Origin: Verrucomicrobiia bacterium
Lineage (GTDB): Bacteria > Verrucomicrobiota > Verrucomicrobiia > Limisphaerales > UBA9464
NCBI GenBank assembly: GCA_019634635.1
Contig: JAHCBB010000025.1
Span: forward strand, 1-64,000
Length of the DNA: 64,000 nucleotides
Direction of reading: 5' to 3'
Shown: in pieces, positions 35,407 through 47,400 of the stretch
How positions within the stretch are numbered: position 1 is the first letter of the stretch
Layout: each line of letters begins with the position of its first letter
The notes under the pieces: model-generated
What the model saw: the letters and a program-made list of their open reading frames with translations, nothing else
What the model was told of the DNA's origin: nothing
Database searches by the model: none
Made by a program: the position numbers and the translations under genes

Positions 35407-35431
35407 ACCGACGAGCCCAAGCGGGTGGTGA

Positions 35432-38400
35432 CTACTTTTCCACGCCCTGGCCGCCCACCCGGCGCAGTCGGAAGAATCCACGGCCGCCATCCAGCCTCAA
35501 AAACTGCCGGACCTCCGTTGATCCGGGTGAATACTCGGCAGTGGACGGAACCGGCATCCATTGCTCCAAGTCCTGGCACCACTCCAGGAAGTACTGTTGC
35601 GGGTTTGGTGCTCTCCAGAGGATCTCCAGCACCTCTCCGCGATCCGTTCCGACCGAGAACGGGGTCGTGCCCGTGAGTTCGCCGATGGCGCGCAGGTGGA
35701 TGGCCGTGACCCCCACAAAGTCATCCGCGAATCCGGTGGACAGCGGCGACGGGGGCACAAAGGACACCGGGACGAGGAAGAGGGATCCGTCGGCTCCAAA
35801 GCCAAAGCCATTGCCGCCGGTGACCTGAAGATTGGCCAGGTTGAAATCAGTGGCCTCCTCATACCGGACCGCGATCCGACCGCCGCCGCCGCCCCCGGAA
35901 GATCCCCCGGCATTGCCGCCCCGGGCCCGAACCGTCCCCGTTCCCCGCAAGGTCCGGGTGGCAATCCAGACGCCTCCGCCGCTGCCCCCACCGCCCAAGG
36001 AAGCCCCGTCACCTCCCCCCGCCTCAATCGCTCCGTCAAGGTCGAGGCTGCTGACATGGAGTCGGACCAATCCTCCACCATTACCGGCCGCGCCGCTGTC
36101 CGAGCCCCCGCCGCTTCCCGGCTCGTTGGGATCATCGGCCTCACCGTAAAGCACGTTGACAGTGCCCTCCGTGTTGCCGAGCGCACCAATGCCCCCGTAG
36201 CTGCCACCATTGCGTCGGGTGCTGCCGGTCTCGCTCCCATTGCCCAACGTCCGACCATTGTTGTCGGAATTGCCCCCGGAACGCCCGCCGAGATACCCGC
36301 GGGCATGGACATCCATCCGGCTCTGCGCATCCACGGTCAACCGGTCGTCCACCACCACTTCGAGGCCAAACTGGCTTTCAACCGTCGCCGGCGGATGACT
36401 CAACACACTGCCCCCGACGATTTCAGCCGTGATTACGTGCAGACGTCCGCGGCGGTCCGCTCGCGCCTGGTCCGCGTCGAACAATTCCACCCGGGCTCCC
36501 CCCTTCAATGCGAGATGGCCCACCGCCAGCTCCGCGGAATAGGAGTTTCCGCTGGTCGCCACAGCGGTCAGGTCCCCATCAAGGGGATCGGTCACGATCT
36601 CCGAGGACGTGTTGGCGAGAATTCTGAAGACGGCGGCATGGGCGGCATTGGGTTTGAGCGAAAGGCCGACAAGAGAACCCGGCACAAGTCGGGCAAGGTC
36701 GTCGGTCAGACGGTCGGGGGCCACGGCCGTGCTGATCCCTCCCGCGAGGGAGCTGAGCGGCGTGAAGCTCACAGGAGTATTCCGTCCGAAGCCATCCACG
36801 ATCAAACGTCCCCGGGGATCCTCCGGGTTCTGGAGATAGACCGTCCCCGGGGTACCCTGCTGGGATCCCACCAGGCCGCCCAGAGCCTGGAGGCCTGCCG
36901 TCGCAAACTCCGGCGCAAGCGTGGAAATGATGGCGATACGCCCGCCCCCGCCCCCGCCCGCCAAGGTCCCGGCGCCTTCGCCTCCGTTGGCCCGGATCCG
37001 CCCCTGGCCGGTCAGGATGCCCGTCGCCAGATAGACGCCACCTCCGGCACCTCCGCCTCCGAGGGAACTGCCATTGCCACCATCAGCGGCGAGTTCGCCA
37101 TCAAGCACAACATGCTCCGCGGTGATTCGCACCAGGCCCCCTCCATTTCCCGCAGCTCCACTGTCGGAACCCCCGCCACTGCCCAGTTCGTTGGGGTTTC
37201 GGAAGGACCCGTACGCAGTATTGGCCCATGATTCCGCGGATCCAAAGCCGCCCACGCCCCCATGGCTTCCCCCATTCCGGCGCTGACTTCCTCCCTCGTT
37301 CGTGTTGCCCAATGTCCGGCCAAAGTTGCCAGCGTTCTCCCCGGACCGACCGCCAAGGTACCCGCGCGCGCTGGCATCAATCCGACTGTTCGTCGAGATG
37401 GTCAGATCCCTTGTGCGAATCTCCAGGCGCGGCTCGTCCAAAAGACCGGCGCCCGGATGGGTCAGCACCGCGCCATTGGTCAGCACCAGACGGCCTGCGT
37501 TGATGTTTGTGGCCGACACGCGCGCGCCATCCAGGACGACATGCTCGTTGCCTGCCAGTTCCGGCAGGGGCGTCTCCCGGCCACCGCCGCGCACGACCAG
37601 GAGCGCCGGCTCACTGGCACGCCTTGCGTGAATCGTACCCGCCCCCCCCTCGCTCAGCCCGCCGCCACCGATGGCCTGAAGTCCGCCAAAATCGAAATCC
37701 GGAGCACTGTCGTAAACCACCGCAATCCGGCCGCCGCCGCCACCGCCGGAATAGGCCGGGATCCCCTCGCCGCCGTTGGCCCGAATCCGACCACTTCCAG
37801 ACAGAACTCCGGTCGTGAGTTTGATGCCGCCGCCGCTGCCACCGGCTCCCAGCGAGCTGCCCGCACCACCCATCGCGAGAATATGCCCGTCGAGAACGAC
37901 GCTCCGTGCGGTAATGCGCACCAGTCCACCGCCGTTGCCCGCAGCTCCGGAGTCCGAACCGCCGCCGCTACCCAGCTCATTGGGATCCCGGTACAGCCCA
38001 TAAATCGCATTCACAAACGGCTCAGCGCTTCCGACGCCGCCCAACCCGCCGTAGCTGCCTCCACTGCGACGCAGGCTTCCCCCGTCGGTCGTGTTGCCAA
38101 GGGTCCGTCCCGTGTTGCCGGAGTTCTCTCCGGAACGTCCGCCAAGATATCCCCGCGCGCTGACATCAATCCGGCTGTTCACGGAAACAGTCATCGTATC
38201 GGCAACGATCTCCAACCGGGGCGCCCCGCCAAGGGTCGCGCCGGGATGGGTCAGGACGGCACCGTTGGTCAGTGTGAGACTGGCGACGGTTACGTTCGTG
38301 GCCGACACCCATGCGCCATCGAGCACCAACAGTTCATCGCCTGCCAATTCGGGAAGCGGGGTCTCCCTTCCATTCCCACGCACCACCAACTGGACGGGCT

Positions 38401-41400
38401 CCTGGCCCCGGCGGACCTGGATCGTTCCCGGGGCGCCCGAATTCAGTCCCCCGCCGCCATTGACCTGCAACCGACCAAAATCGAAGTCTGGGGCGTCGTC
38501 GTAAGAGAGGGCGATCCGGCCACCACCGCCGCCGCCGGAATAGGCCGGGATGCCTTCACCACCGTCGGCACGGATCCGACCGGTTCCGGACAGAACTGCG
38601 GTTGTAATTTTGATGCCGCCGCCGCTGCCACCGCCTCCCAGCGAGCTGCCATCGCCACCCAGCGCAAGAATCTGCCCATCGAGGACGACGCTCCGCGCTG
38701 TGATGCGCACCAGGCCTCCGCCGTTTCCTGCAGCCCCGGAATCCGATCCGCCTCCACTGCCCGGCTCATTGGGATCCCGGAACAGCCCATAAGTCGCATT
38801 GGCAAACGGCTCAGCGCTTCCGACGCCGCCCAACCCGCCGTAGCTGCCTCCATTGCGACGCAGGCTGCCTCCCTCGGTCGTGTTGCCAAGGGTCCGTCCC
38901 GTATTGCCGGAATTCCCCCCCGAGCGTCCGCCAAGATACCCGCGTTCGCTGACATCAATCCGGCTGGTCGCGTCCACGCTCAACGCATTCGCGATCGCGA
39001 GTTCCAGACCGTGCCGGGAGGTTGGCGTTGCGACGGGATGCACCAATCGGGCCTGTGCGGAGAGCTCGAGATCCCGAGCGGCAAGAACTCCGCGCCGATC
39101 CGCCCGATCCCGGGCCGCATCAACAATCTCCACCGTGGCACCCCGGCGGATCACCAGGCGGCCCACGGAAAGTTCCGCACGATACGGATCACCGGCGGTG
39201 GCCGACGCGGTCAGCGGTCCGTCCGCAGGATCAGTGAAGATGCGGGCGTGGTCATTGCCGAGAATTCGATGACGAAGGCCCGAACCCGTTCCCAACTGAA
39301 GTTCGAGGCCCGCCAGGGCACCGGGAACGAACAGGGCCCTCCGGTCCACCAGCGTGTGGTCATGGAGGCCCGTACTGTTCCCCGTCGCCAACGAATGCAA
39401 CGGGGTGGCGACGGCGAGGTTTTCCTCGCGTCCTGCATCCACAATCAATTCCCCGGGCTCGCCCGGGCGCGCCACATGGAGGGTCCCGGGCGTTCCCGGT
39501 CGCAGGCCGACGGCACTGCCCTCCGCCTGAAGACCGGCAAGAATTGTTGCCGACGCCGTCACGTAAGTGAGGGCAATCCGGCCGCCACCGCCGCCGCCCG
39601 ATTGTTGAGGATTTCCCGCACCTCCGTTGGCTTGAATCCGCCCCTGACCCGTCAGGGAGCCCGCCGCTAGTTTGATGCCACCTCCGCTGCCACCGCCTCC
39701 CAGGGATGCGCCGTCGCCACCGTCAGCAACGATCAACCCGTCGAGCACGACACTCTCGGCCGTGATCCGCACCAACCCGCCTCCGTTCCCCGCCGCACCA
39801 CTGTCGGATCCGCCTCCGCTCCCCAGTTCATTCGGATCGCGGAACGAGCCGAACGCAAAGGCCAGCCCAGGTTCGGCGCTGCCCACCCCACCGAGGCCTC
39901 CGTAACTGCCCCCGTTCCGTCGCGAACTCCCGCCCGCGATCGTGTTCCCCTGGGTGCGCCCCTCGTTGCCCGTATTCCCTCCGGAACGGCCGCCCAGATA
40001 GCCCTTCCCGGACACATCAATCCGGCTGGTCGCGTCCACCACCAAGCGGGTGACCACGAGCTCCAGCCTCGGTTCACCCAGCAAGTCGGCGGCGACATCC
40101 GCGTTCCGGTGGGTCAATACGGCACCGTTGGTCAGGATCAACGTGTGCAACCGGGCCAGGCCGCTGAAGGTCACCGTGCGGTTGTCAATCACCACCACGC
40201 CGGCCGCGCCGCTGTTGACCGTAGGATCCAATTCCAGGGCGACGGCGAACCCGTCGGGAATGCCGTCCCCGCTGGTGTCCGCCTTGAGCGGATCCGTGAT
40301 GAAGCCGTTGGCACCGGAAACCTCCACGCCGTCCGGAATACCATCCCCGTCCGTGTCGGGATTGAATGGATCCGTACCCCTCGCCAACTCGACGGCGTTG
40401 TTCGACTCCTGACTAAATACCTCGACCTCCGCCAGATGCAGGAAGTCGGACGCGAGGTGTGCGACCCGGACATATCGTCCGGAGGCCGACGTCGGGACGC
40501 GAATCACCCCGGAGTCATACTCGCCCGTTGTGCGGTAAACCTCGACGGCCCCATTGCGGTAGGTCGCCGGAAGCTCCGCCTCCGTGAAATCCAAATCCAC
40601 AAAAGGTTCGCCGGCCACCAGCACCGCCACGCGATTGCGACTCTCGCAGCAGTCCGCTCGAAGGTAGATGTCAATGGCACCCAGCGGGACAACCCTTCCC
40701 AAATCCGCCTCCCAATAGGCGTGCAGTTCAACACCCGAGTGGAAGATGCTTCCACCGGACCAATCCTGGTTCCGGTTCCCGTCCACGGCCAGGGACGGCT
40801 CGCTGCCAAAACCCGACGAGGAAGCCCGAGTCGTCGCACCCCGTGCCAGGTTCCCCTCGAACCCGTCGCCATCCATGTCGGGATCGTCACGATCAGGGAT
40901 TCCGTCGCCATCGAGATCGGACAGCGTCGTTACCCGAACCGTGTGCCTCGTGGTCAGCCCTTGACTGTCCGCGGCCTCCAAAAGGAGCTGCGTCTCGTGG
41001 GTGAAGTTGTGACGGACCAGGAGGGTCGTGCTGAGGGTGTTGGTATTGGCCGCGCTTTCGCGCACCTGAAGGCCGTTGTCAGCAAACTCCAACCGGTCGA
41101 ACAGGCGGATGTTGGTGTCGTCCGCCGATTCCCGGAGCCTGACCCGGCGAAGATTCCCGTCGGCATCGGTCGCGGTCACTTCGAAGCGGGTTAGGACGCC
41201 TTGAACGATCTCGAGAGTGGCTGGGAACTGGATTTCCGGTGGGAAATTTGGGGAGAAGGGATCGGTTCCCTGCTCCAATTCCTCACGGTTGGTAAACCCA
41301 TCGCCATCGGTGTCGACATCCAGCGGGAACACCCGAACCACCGATTGCGTCCGTGCCAGAACGATGCCGTCGGCGTCGAGGGCCTCGGCGGCATACTCCA

Positions 41401-44400
41401 CGTCGTCGGAGGCGGCCCCGTCCAGCAGCGGCACATCGGTTGCCCACTGGAACGGCGCCGATCGGACCACCGCGAGTTCCCCTCCATCCCGCCGGAATCG
41501 CACCGCGGCGAACACCAGAGACTCGCTGTCCGCCGCGAGGGTCAGTAACTGACCCTCCACCATTGGCTGCCCGTCCCGGGGACTGAGCAGTCGGAAGTCA
41601 TCCGTGCTGAATTCGGTGACCACCGGCGCTGCGAGTGTGTTTCCGGCGAGATCCGCGACCCCGGGATTTACCGTGAACCGGTAGACACGGCTCAAGTCGA
41701 GCGGCGCCTCGGGTGTGGCCCGCACGGTTCTTTGGTCTGGATCCAGGTCCAGCGTCAGCGTCACCAGTAGCCCACTGTCCATCTCAGTAAGGACAAAGTG
41801 CTCCGGAATAATCGTGGCGGCATCGAGCTGCTCGGAGAACACCACGCGCACCGTGGGCTCACGATCCACACCGGTGGCACCGTCCGCAGGAGTCACGGAA
41901 ACCACCGACGGCGGCGTGGTGTCCACCATCCGCATCGCGAACGGCAGCGGATTCGAACGGTTCCCCGCCGCATCGCGAACGGTGATCGCCAGGGTGATCA
42001 CCGCCCCATTGGTCGGTGCCTGCGTGGGCACCGGGATTTGCACCACCTCAGTGCCCTCCATTCGCGGCGCGGACAACGTCGTCTCCACCGCCGAAACAAA
42101 GGCGCCGCTCACCGCCACCTCCGCGTGGGTAACCCCAAAATTGTCATCGAGGCGGAGCGTCAACGGAATGGTCTCCCCAGGCCTGACCACGCTCCCCGTT
42201 TCGGGAGCCGTCACGACCACCGTCGGTGCGGTGCCGTCGCTGACCTCCAGCGTCAGCACTTGCTGGCCACTCGACACCCCGAGGTCGTCCAGGGCCTCCG
42301 CAAAAACCTGCACCTGCGATCCAGGCCCGGCCTCCGGGGCAACCGTCCCCTGCACGCGGAGGCGCGGGGCATTCGTCGAAGCCAACTCTCCGGTGCCCAA
42401 ACCGGCAACGATCGCCCGGACTTCCCCGATGCCGGAGTCATCCGCCGCGACAACGTCCACCGCCACGAAGGACCCGCTCGGCACCGGGCCCTCCAGCGGC
42501 GTGATCCGTTCGAACACCAGGGTCGGCGGCTGGTTCCCCTGTACGGTGATGATCCGCTCGATCAGCGGTCCGTCGTTGCCGAACTCGTCGGTGGCGATGG
42601 CACGTATCGTCGTCGAACCGGTCGCGGGCAGGGTCACGTCCACCCGGAAGGGGAAGGCATCTCGAGTTCCCATGGGCCGGAAATCCTGGGTGAACCGGAC
42701 CTGGGCTCCCGGTTCGGGGTCTTGGAACAGGGCCTCGACGGGTACCACCGCGCCGGCCACCGGCGCACGGCTGTCCGCAATCTGCAGCGTGGAGAGCGTC
42801 GGCCCCACGGTATCCAGAGTCGCGAACGTGGCGACAAACGGCTCTCCCGCCGCCCGGTTGCCGGCCAGGTCAAAGACGTTGCCGACCGTCAGGGTGTAAT
42901 TCGCGTTCGCCCGGAGCAGGTCGGCCGGGACAAAGCTCAACACCCGACCATCCACCCCCACCCCAGCCTGACCCGCGACCTCGCCGTCCGGACCGGTAAG
43001 TCGAACGCTGAAGCCTGCCGGCCGGAGCGTCTCATTGAAACTCAGCCGGGGCACGGCCCGCGGATCAATCTGGATCATCCCGTTCGTCGGGAACAGTGAC
43101 AGCAGCACGGGCGGATCATTGTCCGCGGTCCGGAATCGGGACACAAACGGGACCGTCAACGCCCGGCCTACGAGGTCCCGTGGACCGGACCCGGTCACTC
43201 CGCCACCAGCGTTGAGCAGGTCGCCGGCCAGCACGACGATTTCATAAATCTGCTCGCTGACCAGCGGCACCAGCGGCGTCATTCGGAGCAACCGGGGAAC
43301 CCCATTGGTTTCGAGAAGTTCCAACTGGACGTCCGCGCGGCGTCCGGTCGCGACCCATCGCAACAGCACGCCGTTGGTGCTGATTGTGCTCGCAGCCAGC
43401 GCCTCGCTGAACTCGAGGTCCACCGAAGCGGTGGTCGCCACCTCTTCGGCAGAATCCGCCGGCGCAACCGCAATCACCATGGGAAACGCTTCGTCAAACC
43501 GCAGGTCACCCAAATCGAGCGTCTGGCCATTACCCTCCAGTGTGTCCACGGTGCGGATCACCCCCCCAAAGGACGGCGCCACGGATTCGAGCTCAAAACT
43601 CCCGACCGGAATGTTTGAAAACTGGAACCGACCCTCGACGTCGCTTCGAACAAAAGCGCGTCCTGGGTTCGCACTCTGGGAGGCGTAGAGCAGCAAGACA
43701 TCCACGCCCGGCACCGGGGTCACCCCGTCGGCCCGCATCAGTCGCCCGATGACGCCGCCGCTGTCACCCAACCGGAGGGTGACGTCGTCGGTCTCTCCAC
43801 CCACTCCGATCGCCGCGTTGATCGCGGCGGCCAATGAGACGCTGGAGGCGCTCACCCGGTAGTCGCCCACCGGCACATCCGTAAACTCGAACCGCCCGTC
43901 GGCACCGCTCACCGCCGTCACCGACTGGCCGGCAAACAAGGGCGACCGGAACGTGATCACGACCTCGGCCCCCGGAACCGGCGTGTTGCCATCGCTGCCC
44001 ACCACGATCCCGCGAACGCTTCCGACGCCCGGAAGAACGAGGGTGACCAGTGCATTGGTCCCCGGCTCCGAGATCGTCACGCGGCCCTGCACCGCGTTGC
44101 GCACCTCTCCGCCCCGACGGGACACGGCCGTAACCGGATGACTGACGAGGGTCAGGTTGTCGAAGGTGGCCAACCCAAGGGCATCGGTGTCCCGTTGCCG
44201 GCCCGCGAGCGAAACCGTCACGTTGTCCGCGGGTGTCGCTCCGTCGGCACGCACCACACGAATGGAAATCGCTCCCAGGCGCTGGAGTTGGACGTCCACC
44301 GTGGCAACCAGGGTGGTGGCCAAAAGGACTCCCGAGGCGCTTCCCGAAGTTCCCCGCCCGCCCGCCGCCACCGGGAGATCCTGTGCGGAAAGCGCAAACG

Positions 44401-47400
44401 CTCCGATCGGGGAGCCCGGGATGCTGAAGCGACCGTCCGGACCGGTGGTCACGGTGCGCGCCGGCGTCAGGCCATCCGAGTAGGAAATTCGCACGGTCGC
44501 CCCCGCCACATAGCGTTGACCGTAGCTGTCGAGGACGAACCCGTTCACTTCGCCCCGCGCCCCCTCGATGATCCGAACATCCACCGTCTGGTCGGCGAAG
44601 CTCAGCGTGGCCGTGGCCCGGGCGGCGGCACCGGACACAGGGTCCGACGTCAGAAGTGTGTGCGTGCCCAGGGGAACCCCTTCGAAGCGGAACCGCCCGT
44701 CAACATCGGTGGTGGCAAACCCGAGACTGCCCACCGACACCTGAGCACCCTCCACCGGCGTCACCGCATCGAGCTTCACAAACTGCCCGGTGAGAATGCC
44801 CGTCCCTCCGAGGCGGAGAATGACAGGTCCCGTTTCCCCGGGACCGACGGTGATCCCTCCACGCGCGGCGACCCGTGTCGAGGCCTCGGCATAGTGAGCG
44901 CTGACCGCATACCGCCCCTCCCAGAGGCCTTGAAAAGTGGCCCGACCGTCGGAATCGGCGAAGAGCGTCACCCGCGCCTCCCTCGGATAGGTGCCATGCT
45001 CGATGTCCACCTGCGCGCCGGCCGCCGGAAGCCCGTTGCCTCGCACCACCGTGACCTCGATGGCCGACTCCCGGGTCAACAGACGGACATCCAACTGGTT
45101 GGTGATCCCTGCAACCACCCGCACGAACGCCTCACCTCGCAACCCCGAGACGTCATCAATGGCCTCGGCCCGGTAGCCGCCCGCCGGCACCGCGATCTGG
45201 GTGTCGAAGGTGCCGTCGTCGTCGGTCCGAATCTCGAAATCGGCGGCGAAGCTGATCCGGACCCTCACCCCATCCCCCACGGGGGTGCCGTCCGGATTCA
45301 GCACTCGTCCGACAAGCCGTCCGTTGGTATCCCGGATTGGCGGAAACTGGAGGATCACGTTGGTCACATTCAGGTCCAGGTCGGTGGTGATTCCATTTTC
45401 CTGGAGCACAACCGGATAAAACGGCGAGGCGGCCTGAACACTCCACGGACCGGCGAGTAACTGGCCGGGGAAAATGAACAGTCCGGTGGCCGGATCCGAA
45501 TTGAGTTCGCCACGGATGGTGATTTTGGGTTCGCCGTTCAGCGCCGGCCCGATGCCGTTCAACCGGACGCGGGCGCCAATAGGTACGCCCTGGTGGTTCA
45601 GCACACGGCCGGCCAGCGTGCCTTCGCGCAGCATCCGGATGTTGGCCTCGACGGACTGCCCATCAAACTGAAGCGCGGTGCGGGTGAAGCCCCAGGTGAT
45701 GGGACGAAAGTTCCGCTGTTCCCCGGTGATGAGCGGATCATCCGCACCGACGAAGACCCGGATGGCCTCCTCAAACGCCGCCAGGATCTCGTCTTCATCC
45801 CCGCTACGGATCTGCTCGTTGAGCCGGTTGACGTTCAACTGCGGGGCGGTGGCGTTGGCCGGTGCGCTAAGCGTGTAGCCACCGAGTCCCAGATTTTCGA
45901 ATGCGTAATTGCCCCGGCTGTCGGCATCGGTCCAATAAAACCCTCCCTCCATCGGGATCGCCACCCGGATGCCACCGATACCTGACCCATTGAGGTCCGT
46001 CACCCGGCCATAGATGCGTCCGGCGGCGCGCAGTTTGACCACCACGTAATTGTTGGCGCCAGCCACCACCTGAACGTTGGCCGAACCGAGCCTCGGGAAA
46101 TCAATGCCGGCGTCGGGATCGCGCTCCACGCCCGCGCTGATCTGCCGGTTGCCGACCGGAACGCCCTCCAAGGCAAAATTCCCAAACATGTCGGACCGCA
46201 CCAGCGACAGTCCGCCGGCAACGAGGGCATTGGGCGCCGGACGTCCATCCTCAAACTGCACCCGCCCAAAAAGCTGGGTGGTTGCCTCCAGCGAAATGTT
46301 GGCCACGGAGACTGCATCCGCAGCCACGACGTATCCCGCCCGCACCCCCTTCCGACGACCATCCTGCGAGATGGCCACCACATCATAGGCACGCGCCGGG
46401 ATCTGGTCCGCGTGCCAGTTGCCGTCACTATCAGCCTCGACGATGCGGACCACCTCCTGGACCTGCTGCCCGGCCAGACGGCCGACGAAAATTCGGGCTC
46501 CGCCATGCGCTGTCAGATTGTCGGCTTCGAACACCGTGCCGCGCAGCGCTCCAAGCGGGGTCTGAAAGGATGGAAGTTCGATCGTGAGCACCGCCACATC
46601 GCCCGGGATCTCTAGCAACCCGGCCACCACGCGGGAACGGCGATCGGACGTCTGCACCTCGACGGAGTAAATGCCCAGCGGAACCCCGTAGAACACGAAG
46701 CGTCCGTCACCGTCCGCGAGGATCCCGCGTCCCAGTTCGCGGGAACCGGCGTCCGGAAACAGGTTGACCGCCGCCCGCGGCACCGGGGTCGTTCCATCCT
46801 CGGCCACAATCTGTCCCAGGACGGTGGCGCGGCCACGGAACCGCAGCGCGATCGGCACCGTCTGGCCCTCGCGCGACGAGCCCATCTGCACGGTGTCCCG
46901 GACCAGCGCCCGGTCCAGTCCCTCAACCTTGGCGATGGCTTCCGGCAGGGATCCCGCCGCGAAAAGCCCAAGCAACGTGTTCCGCGTCCCGGCACTCGTC
47001 GCCAACTGCAGGATCCGCTCCCGTTCCACCTGCCCGTCGGCCGTGTTGCCGGCGATGAGGGTGAGCGCCTCTTCGGAGAGGCCGCTCGTGTCCGTGGCGG
47101 AGATCGAATACGGGATGCCGGCCATCACGAAGTCGAAGGTGAAATTGCCACCTTCATCCGAGAGCACCTGGCTGACGCGCCGGGTCCAGGTTTCACATCC
47201 GTTGGCCCCGTTGGCCTGGTCATACATCGTCAGGGTCACCGGGATGCCCGGCGCGGGACCGCCATCACCCTTGAGAGCCCTTCCCCGAATCGCCACGCCG
47301 CCCGTGAACGGCACCTCCGTGCCCGGCACCACGGACCGTATGGGCGTGGTCACGGTGGCCAGCAGATTGGTCCGCACGTCCGAAACCCCGATGATGGTCA

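Noticed and set aside
35561..39670. Plus-strand open frames of 556 and 802 codons opposite the Gly-rich repeats
   Set aside because: They are antisense shadows; their repeats mirror the Gly codons of the minus-strand protein.
35856..40032. Direct repeats considered as a CRISPR array
   Set aside because: Units are hundreds of bases long and stay in one reading frame; they encode protein.
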